From CAYQJV01 sp964417925 (GTDB lineage Bacteria; Hydrothermota; Tepidihabitantia; B3-TA06; CAYQJV01): a stretch of DNA of 10,277 nt. The notes beneath the pieces are model-generated. The model was not told the origin of the DNA and searched no databases. It worked only from the letters and a program-made list of their open reading frames with translations. Both the position numbers and the translations under genes were made by a program. Of the stretch, positions 4,883-10,277 are shown in pieces (positions within the stretch are counted from its first letter, which is position 1; each line of letters starts with the position of its first letter). The DNA is taken from positions 1-10,277 of the forward strand of contig CAYQJV010000053.1 in assembly GCA_964417925.1 (NCBI GenBank), written 5' to 3'.

Positions 4883-6949
4883 TTATATCTTTTTGAAAAT
4901 TATCATTTCTTTGGAAAACTCTGCCATTTTCTTTCTTGCTTTTCTATAGTTTGGGTATTCTTCAACAGGAATCCAGGTTTCTTTTCTTTTAAAGTTTTCC
5001 TCTATTAGGATTTTTCTTTTTTTCTCAAAGAAGTTTACAATCCATGAGAGATGTTTCGTGGAAATAGCAAAGTCATTGGGCATGTAATAGATTTTTAAGC
5101 TCTTAGGGTATTCTATTTGAATTTTTTTAGTTATACCTTTTCTGGTTGTGAAAAATATTGGAGTTTTTCTCTTTTTTGAACTTACCTCTACTGCACTATA
5201 GGAGATCCAGGGAAGGTTAAATATTACATAGTTTCCTGCAGCTATCGCATATCCAGGAATTTGATAAGAGATCTTTATTATGAGAGGTTTATCAGGATTC
5301 TCTAAATTTAATATTCTGTATTTTTTTAGAACAGCAGATGGATGTATCTTTTTAATTTCCTGTTCCATCAAGTTATATAATTCCTTTTCTTTCATTTCTT
5401 TAAGCCATCTCAGATTGAATGCAGATTCTCCTGTGATTTCTCTTTCTTCGTTTACTTCAAGTGTTCCATCTTCTTTTAAACAACACTTTACATAGGAAAA
5501 CTCTCTTTCCTTATTACATGGGAAAAGAGGTGTTTCTGTGATGCAATTTTTAACCACATCAAAGCCTTTTACTCCTTGAAGAAAACCAGGCAGATGTCCG
5601 AGAGATTCGTTTTCCATAGGGAACATGAATAATGTATCGTTCAAGACTACTACTGCTGCATCAAACTGTCCAATACATGGGACTTCTTTAACAAAAAATC
5701 TCTTATCCTTTTTAGGAACAAGTATAAATGAGGGATTGTACCCAAGGGTTTTAAGTACTGCATAAAGAAGATAAGGTTTATCAAGCATGTTTGCGAAATG
5801 GTTGTTTCTTATGGTTTTTACACTTCTTGGTATTTGATAATAATCAGAGGCATCAACATTGATGGTTTTTATCGCATCACTTATATATCTAAAAACTTTG
5901 ACTATTGTATCTCTTTTGTCTATAGCCTTGAGAAGTTCTTTTGATAATTCATCCTGTATAAATTCTTCAACTCCAATAAGGCTGTCAGAAAGTATCTCGG
6001 TATAGAATGTAGAGATTTTACTCCAAGAAGAGCCTGAGGAGATTAATATTCTGGGTTTAAAATAAGACACAGGAGGCATCAGACGTTCTTTTGGAATTCC
6101 AAAGGTATCCTTTACATTCCATAAAATTATTTCATCTTTACCAGATTTTTTGATGGTAGGTTTTTCTACATTAAAATAGTAATAGCATACTTTTACATTT
6201 TGAGGATGTTTCAGTACTACAACCGCTGAATCAATAGCTTCTTTATCTTTTATCACAATATCAAAGAATACGGGATCGTATAAGTTATATTTTCCTTTTA
6301 TCCTTAAGGCATAATCAATTATGGCTCCTTTACTTCCTTCAGGAATTGCAAATTTTTTATATTTCTTTCTTGCATACTGTGGAGGGGAGGGATATAGAAA
6401 AACATCGTCTATTGCCTGCTCACTTATAGAATGAACCGTTTCGTTCTCTGTAATGCTTCTTGCAAAAAGAAGTTCACAATTTTCTTTCTCTGCAGTGTAT
6501 GTGTATGCATTGTTTGCTATATATTTTCCGCTTTCCTTTATAATTTTTTTTATCTCCCGTAGGGAATCTATGTATGTTTTCTCTTGAATAATTATTTTTT
6601 CTGCTTTATAAAGAGTAACGTAGGAAGCATATGGATATTGAATATCAATGGTTTTGGATTTTCTATAAAAATAGAGAAGAGTTGAGTCTGTTACATCTTT
6701 TAATGTTTTCCACTCATCTCCCTCTCTTTTTTTACCCAGTGATATGCTTATCAAAGCATCAAAAGGATATACTTGATATTTTCCGTCTTCTGTTACCAGA
6801 AGTACTTTATTTTTATATATTTTTTCAATATGGCATCTTTTTTCTTCACCGTTTTTTAAAACTACTACATCTCTATAAATCAACGGCTGTGAGGTAGTGA
6901 GGATACAGTTTAAAAACAAAATTAAAAGTATCAAAAATTTCTGTTTCAT
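4883..6949 (-). CDS. exported DUF3857/transglutaminase-fold protein lacking the catalytic triad (pseudoenzyme paralogue)
   Basis: Predicted exported protein of 688 residues, paralogous to the gene just upstream (6952-9006). A signal peptide (MKQKFLILLILFLNCILTTS) is followed by a small beta-rich module (about 25-75, VVVLKNGEEKRCHIEKI). Next come a diverged DUF3857 region (about 145-300; ELLFARSITENETVHSISEQ, AIPEGSKGAIIDYALR), a transglutaminase-like core (about 340-455) and a C-terminal beta domain ending FKRKETWIPVEEYPNYRKAR. Aligned by eye to the paralogue, the catalytic Cys, His and Asp fall at Met388, Phe429 and Pro444, so it should not be a peptidase or transglutaminase. The start at 6949 is chosen for its AGGAGG and signal peptide; an upstream in-frame ATG (7006) would add 19 residues that overlap the preceding gene and bury the signal peptide. 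Only 2 nt separate it from the preceding stop, and its ribosome binding site overlaps that stop. Its partner or ligand is unknown. Confidence 0.85.
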   Translation of the reverse strand: MKQKFLILLILFLNCILTTSQPLIYRDVVVLKNGEEKRCHIEKIYKNKVLLVTEDGKYQVYPFDALISISLGKKREGDEWKTLKDVTDSTLLYFYRKSKTIDIQYPYASYVTLYKAEKIIIQEKTYIDSLREIKKIIKESGKYIANNAYTYTAEKENCELLFARSITENETVHSISEQAIDDVFLYPSPPQYARKKYKKFAIPEGSKGAIIDYALRIKGKYNLYDPVFFDIVIKDKEAIDSAVVVLKHPQNVKVCYYYFNVEKPTIKKSGKDEIILWNVKDTFGIPKERLMPPVSYFKPRILISSGSSWSKISTFYTEILSDSLIGVEEFIQDELSKELLKAIDKRDTIVKVFRYISDAIKTINVDASDYYQIPRSVKTIRNNHFANMLDKPYLLYAVLKTLGYNPSFILVPKKDKRFFVKEVPCIGQFDAAVVVLNDTLFMFPMENESLGHLPGFLQGVKGFDVVKNCITETPLFPCNKEREFSYVKCCLKEDGTLEVNEEREITGESAFNLRWLKEMKEKELYNLMEQEIKKIHPSAVLKKYRILNLENPDKPLIIKISYQIPGYAIAAGNYVIFNLPWISYSAVEVSSKKRKTPIFFTTRKGITKKIQIEYPKSLKIYYMPNDFAISTKHLSWIVNFFEKKRKILIEENFKRKETWIPVEEYPNYRKARKKMAEFSKEMIIFKKI

Positions 6950-6951
6950 TT

Positions 6952-9006
6952 CTACCTCCTTGAAAGTATTATTGGCTTTTTGAAGTAGTTCATTATGCTT
7001 TCGCACATTTTTTTATACTCTATGTAATCGCTAACAGGTATTATTCTATCTTTCCTTTTAAAATCGTCTTCAAAAACTATTTTTCTTTTTTGTTTTTTAA
7101 ATACTGCAGTATATTCAGCATGTTTGATTTTGAGATGCAAAGGGGAAGGGAGATATTCTACCTCCATTTCTGGAGGGATTTTTATCTCTACTCGATGGGT
7201 TATTTCGGTAGATGTTTCATATGCAAGAGGATAATTTCTTTTGGATAGAGATACCTCTGGGAATCTATATCTTTCCGGAATTTCTGGAAGTTTAAGAAGG
7301 TAAATTTCTTTTACCTTTCTTACCCAATTTTTTATTTCGTAATTTATTTTCATTTTAAAAGGCTTAGATATTTCATACAGATTTATAAATTGATAATCCT
7401 TCAGTTCAGCATTGGCAGATACTTTAGTTACCATTTGCTGCATAAGTATTGGGATGTCCTTTTTACTTCTCGTAGCCCAGTACCCTCTTACCCCAGATTC
7501 ATAATCCCCAGTGTAGGAGCTTTCAAACTTTACCGAAAGGTTACCTTCATTGTCAACTGTTAAACTATACAAGTACTTTCTGAGATTTCTTTGAGGAGGA
7601 GGTACTGGAATTTTTTCTATTTTTCTTTTTAAAGCATTTACAGCGTATACTCCATGGTCTGCTCCCCAAAAGGAGGGATATCTTGAAAAATCCCCAGTTG
7701 CATCCAGGTAAAAGGAAGAATCATTTACAAATATTTCAGTAATTGCATGGTTTCCATAAAGAGAAGGAACTTCTGGGATTAATTCCGGTTCTTCATCGTT
7801 TGTTCCCACGTATACAGGATAAGCCTCTATCCCTACAGCCTTCAAAAGTGTTGAGAAGAGAATAGCATTATCAGTACAATCTCCATATCCAACTTTTAAC
7901 GTATAATCTGCACTGTGTCCTGATACACCTGAAGATGCAGCTCCTTTTATGGATATGTATCTTATATTTCTTTGAACCCAGTGGTATATGTTTGCGATGG
8001 TATCATCTATAGTTTTTGCATTCTTTACAAGGCTATCTGCAATTCTCTTAATTGAGGGTGTTACTTTCATCCTCTCTTTTTGGTACTTTGCATACCACTC
8101 GAATATCTTGTTCCAATTAGATTGGTTTGAAAATTCCAATCTCACTGCAATGTCACCAAGAGGAGGCATATTGGGTTCTGGAATAATGGGAGGTATATTT
8201 TTGAATTCCCATATGTATGTTTTTCTTTTGTTTTCTATTTTTATTATTGGCTTACACTCTAATGGAGCATTTTTTATCTTCCATACCAAGGTGTCTTTTA
8301 ATGGAATTTCCACCTCTACGCGTGATAGAATATAAGGTTCCTCTCCTTGGAAATACCATCCTCCACTGAATATTTCTCTGCTCCATGGATTAAAGGTATA
8401 TCTTCTGTAAGAATACTCTATAATGTCTCCTTTTTCTACCATGGGAAGGGTAAATGATATCCATTTTCCTTTTCCAAAAAATACAATATCTTCCCTCCTT
8501 GGTTTTATCACTTTTATGTCTTTTTTTGAGAGATTTATTATTCTTCCATCGGGTTTTATGGTTCTTCCAAAAAGTACTTCTACTTTAGAATTTTCCTCAT
8601 TTACATACAGATTTATGGTTGCCCAGTTTTTTCTTTTTTCTTTCAATATCTTTATTTTTGCGTGATATATGTACTCTCTGGTCCCATCTTCGTATAATAT
8701 GAATTTTCCCTCATCTAAAAGCACCAATGCCCCTGCGTCTTTCCATTTTTGCTCAGCTATTTTTGAGTCCTCTATTATTTCTTTTGTTTCAGGAATAAGA
8801 GATTTTGTTTTTTCAGTTTGTTTAGGTTCATATGTAAATATTATGCTTTTAATACTGTCTTTTAAAAACATTTTTCCATTTAGTTTTACATACCTACCGT
8901 CATATGCTATGTCCTTTACCCCAACAACTGTCCCATTGTAACGCATTTCTACAACATAAGAAAAGGCATAAGAAAATAAAAGTGCACTGCATATAAAATT
9001 TTTCAT
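6952..9006 (-). CDS. exported DUF3857 and transglutaminase-like domain protein with intact triad
   Basis: Predicted exported protein of 684 residues. A signal peptide (about 1-17, FICSALLFSYAFS) is followed by a short beta module (about 18-60), a charged linker (60-88), and DUF3857 (about 90-280; VLFGRTIKPDGRIINLSKKD, MVEKGDIIEYSYRRYTFNP). The transglutaminase-like core (about 325-445) has IANIYHWVQRNIRYISI, then VGYGDCTDNAILFSTLLKAV with Cys377, GNHAITEI with His420 and FYLDATGD with Asp435. The C-terminal beta domain ends FKRKDRIIPVSDYIEYKK. The Cys-His-Asp triad suggests a thiol hydrolase or transglutaminase acting outside the cytoplasm; the substrate cannot be told from sequence. Members are common in Bacteroidetes-type and WOR-3-type genomes. 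The ATG at 9006 follows AAGGAGG and a TTGACT/TATAAT promoter. It is the first gene of a two-gene unit with its triad-less paralogue. Confidence 0.88.
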   Translation of the reverse strand: MKNFICSALLFSYAFSYVVEMRYNGTVVGVKDIAYDGRYVKLNGKMFLKDSIKSIIFTYEPKQTEKTKSLIPETKEIIEDSKIAEQKWKDAGALVLLDEGKFILYEDGTREYIYHAKIKILKEKRKNWATINLYVNEENSKVEVLFGRTIKPDGRIINLSKKDIKVIKPRREDIVFFGKGKWISFTLPMVEKGDIIEYSYRRYTFNPWSREIFSGGWYFQGEEPYILSRVEVEIPLKDTLVWKIKNAPLECKPIIKIENKRKTYIWEFKNIPPIIPEPNMPPLGDIAVRLEFSNQSNWNKIFEWYAKYQKERMKVTPSIKRIADSLVKNAKTIDDTIANIYHWVQRNIRYISIKGAASSGVSGHSADYTLKVGYGDCTDNAILFSTLLKAVGIEAYPVYVGTNDEEPELIPEVPSLYGNHAITEIFVNDSSFYLDATGDFSRYPSFWGADHGVYAVNALKRKIEKIPVPPPQRNLRKYLYSLTVDNEGNLSVKFESSYTGDYESGVRGYWATRSKKDIPILMQQMVTKVSANAELKDYQFINLYEISKPFKMKINYEIKNWVRKVKEIYLLKLPEIPERYRFPEVSLSKRNYPLAYETSTEITHRVEIKIPPEMEVEYLPSPLHLKIKHAEYTAVFKKQKRKIVFEDDFKRKDRIIPVSDYIEYKKMCESIMNYFKKPIILSRR

Positions 9007-9033
9007 ATTTCCTCCTTGTGTTTCGGTGTAAAA

Positions 9034-9061
9034 ATTATATCATTAAAAAATTTTTAGTCAA
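9034..9061 (-). promoter_or_regulatory. sigma-70-type promoter of the transglutaminase-like gene pair
   Basis: On the minus strand TTGACT (9061-9056) and a perfect TATAAT (9039-9034) are separated by 16 bp. The predicted leader is about 21 nt and carries CAAGGAGG before the ATG at 9006. Confidence 0.8.
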
Positions 9062-9069
9062 GGAATGTA

Positions 9070-9096
9070 GAGACTATTCGAAAAAATAAGAGTTGC
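9070..9096. repeat. left imperfect inverted repeat of the 192-bp unit
   Basis: Pairs with 9236-9261 on the opposite strand; the shared core is CTATTyGAAAAA and the inner end is TTGC in both arms. Confidence 0.45.
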
Positions 9097-9235
9097 ATTG
9101 GAGGAATTTTTGCATATTTTTTATAATTTCGTATGAGAAGGATTGTCCTATCAGGAGGTTTTGAAAAAGCTTCATGGGTCTTTTCAGCTTTATTATTTAC
9201 TATTTGAAATAAATTTCTGACAATAAAAAATATCA

Positions 9236-9261
9236 GCAAAGAGGATTTTTCAAATAGCTTC
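9236..9261. repeat. right imperfect inverted repeat of the 192-bp unit
   Basis: Reverse complement reads GAAGCTATTTGAAAAA then TCCTCTTTGC, matching the left arm at 9070-9096 with one gap and several substitutions. Confidence 0.45.
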
Positions 9262-9273
9262 AAAATGATTTAT

Positions 9274-9303
9274 TTGACACAAGGGAATTTTTAAAGGTAT
9301 AAT
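9274..9303 (+). promoter_or_regulatory. sigma-70-type promoter of the FG-GAP protein gene
   Basis: Perfect TTGACA (9274-9279) and TATAAT (9298-9303) hexamers with an 18-bp spacer. A start near 9310 leaves a leader of about 21 nt containing GAAGG (9322-9326), 4 nt ahead of the GTG at 9331. Confidence 0.75.
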
Positions 9304-9330
9304 TTTTTGATAAAATAAAAAGAAGGTGGT

Positions 9331-10277
9331 GTGTCTTTCTTTATAAGAGCGCTTTTTACTCTTCTCTGTATAGGGAGCATGGCATACAGCTATGAATCTC
9401 TTGGGACCTCAACAGAGGAAGATGCAACCGCCTATAATGCTCAACCCCCATCTTGTTAGGGTTCCCAATACTACCCTGTTAAGAGCAGTATATCATACCA
9501 AGAATACATGGGACTGGGACTTTCTACGCAAGCAGACGCTTTTCTATCCTGCAATTCGCGGTGCAAAGGCTTATGATGTGAATCATGATGGTACCGATGA
9601 ACTTGTTTTTTTAAGTTTAATGTATCCTGACAGTGTTTTCCCTGCTTCAAGACCATGCCTTATGTACTGGGAGTTTAAAAATGATAGTTTTGTGCTTGCC
9701 AGAGCAGATACCACCCAGTACTTTCGTTACCGTTTTGGTATAGGGGATATAGACAGGGATGGTAAGACAGATATTGTGGGAGTGATAAATAAAAAGACAT
9801 ATGGTATAGATTACTGGTTACAGGTGATAGATAGTCCTGATGAGCATTCCTTTCCCTCTGAGTTGAGATGGGAGGAGAAGATAGAGGGATGGAATCCTTC
9901 CTTAACTGCATTAATTGATTTTGATAAGGATGATAAGTATGAGATGTGGATAAATGTTGATGCATTTACAACAAGGGTATGGGAGCAGAGATATCCTAAC
10001 AGCGAGGTTTCATGGGATGAGGTGATAAACCGTGAGGATACCGCAGTGTGTGAGGTATGTGGAGATTTTGACAACGATGGTTTAATGGATTTTGCTGCTG
10101 GGGGTGCGGTTTGGGAGAACAGGGGTGATAACAGGTATGAGAAGGTATGGGAGGATAGTGCTGTATTTGGGAGTGGTTTTGATGTTTTTTCAGGTGATAC
10201 AGATGGTGATGGGGTGGCTGAATTATACATAAGTTTTCATCACCCTGTGGGTTTCAGTGTATTTAAGTTTTACCTTG
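9331..10277 (+). CDS. secreted FG-GAP/VCBS repeat protein with an apparent frame break after the signal peptide (3' end outside the window)
   Basis: The GTG at 9331, preceded by GAAGG, opens a signal peptide (MSFFIRALFTLLCIGSMAYS, cleavage probably after AYS) and runs to a TAG at 9457-9459. The rest of the protein continues one base further on, in a frame that is open from 9374 to the window end. Removing one C from CCCCC at 9445-9449 would join the two as AYNAQPHLVRVPNTT. The continuing frame holds five calcium-loop motifs of the FG-GAP/VCBS type: DVNHDGTDE (9575), DIDRDGKTD (9746), DFDKDDKYE (9917), DFDNDGLMD (10064) and DTDGDGVAE (10196), spaced 57, 57, 49 and 44 residues apart. This indicates a beta-propeller-like extracellular protein, possibly for adhesion or surface display. 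The alternative start, ATG at 9392 in the second frame, has no ribosome binding site and would lose the signal peptide. The frame break could be a sequencing error or a real mutation. Confidence 0.75.

Larger units (their letters stand above)
9070..9261. mobile_element. possible MITE or insertion-sequence remnant bounded by imperfect inverted repeats
   Basis: The left end GAGACTATTCGAAAAA (from 9070) and the right end read on the other strand, GAAGCTATTTGAAAAA (from 9261), form imperfect inverted repeats of about 26 bp, with roughly 18 positions matching when one gap is allowed. The unit is about 190 bp and too short for a transposase. One minus-strand frame stays open through nearly its whole length, as is common in short IS-derived units. 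A further related CTATTTGAAAT lies inside at about 9201. No clear target duplication is seen. It sits between two divergent promoters without disrupting either. Confidence 0.4.

Noticed and set aside
6886..6949. Lipoprotein signal in the triad-less paralogue (Cys15 in the hydrophobic core)
   Set aside because: The residues before the Cys (FLN) do not match a lipobox; an ordinary signal peptide fits better.
9054..9263. A 69-codon minus-strand open frame as a gene
   Set aside because: It has no ribosome binding site, overlaps the -35 of the neighbouring promoter, and coincides with the inverted-repeat unit; it is better seen as part of that element.
9440..9460. Programmed ribosomal frameshift in the FG-GAP gene
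   Set aside because: There is no slippery heptamer, internal ribosome-binding-like stimulator or obvious structure; a base error or mutation is simpler.
9675..10230. Minus-strand open frames under the FG-GAP gene
   Set aside because: They are shadows of a coding frame with clear repeat motifs and have low-complexity Ser/Pro-rich composition.
1..10277. CRISPR arrays, tRNA, rRNA genes
   Set aside because: No regularly spaced direct repeats and no tRNA- or rRNA-like segments were seen on either strand.

Overview
This AT-rich window comes from a bacterium. It carries a formyl-Met-tRNA pathway gene (fmt), yajC, clear sigma-70-type promoters and GGAGG ribosome binding sites. Several things point to an anaerobic, probably thermophilic, uncultured lineage: a sulfide-dependent type of Thi4, a ferritin-like protein resembling the N-terminal domain of the Pyrococcus fused encapsulin, a spore-photolyase-like radical SAM protein, and secreted DUF3857/transglutaminase and FG-GAP proteins. 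A WOR-3-like group (Hydrothermae/Stahlbacteria) would fit. That assignment is inference from gene content only.

Left part, minus strand (1-1809): a free-standing encapsulated-ferritin-like gene with its own near-consensus promoter, then a tightly packed yajC - fmt - phosphate butyryltransferase run. Its genes overlap by 17 nt and 4 nt, and the last runs off the left edge. A 385-nt divergent intergenic stretch (1810-2194) has one promoter at each end and unexplained sequence between them.

Middle, plus strand (2195-4070): a three-gene coupled operon of a stand-alone Lrp/AsnC ligand-binding (RAM) domain, an SPL-like radical SAM enzyme and dapF. The junctions are CTGA and ATGA overlaps; the radical SAM gene appears to start at CTG. 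dapF converges on thi4 with an 8-nt overlap of the two coding ends. thi4 (4063-4842, minus) has a histidine where the suicidal enzyme has its sulfur-donor cysteine, and its promoter predicts a leaderless mRNA.

Right part: two large tandem paralogues (4883-9006, minus), both exported DUF3857 plus transglutaminase-fold proteins. The promoter-proximal one keeps the Cys-His-Asp triad; in the other all three residues are replaced, so it looks like an enzyme/pseudoenzyme pair made from one message. Divergent from them is the start of a secreted FG-GAP/VCBS calcium-loop repeat protein (9331 onward). It has an apparent one-base frame break just after the signal peptide and leaves the window at the right edge. 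The gap between the two divergent promoters holds a ~190-bp inverted-repeat-bounded unit that looks like a MITE or insertion-sequence remnant.

Six promoters can be read directly, five of them with an exact 16-bp spacer. The most interesting points are the live/dead transglutaminase pair, the CTG start, the leaderless His-type thi4, and the shell-less encapsulin-type ferritin.
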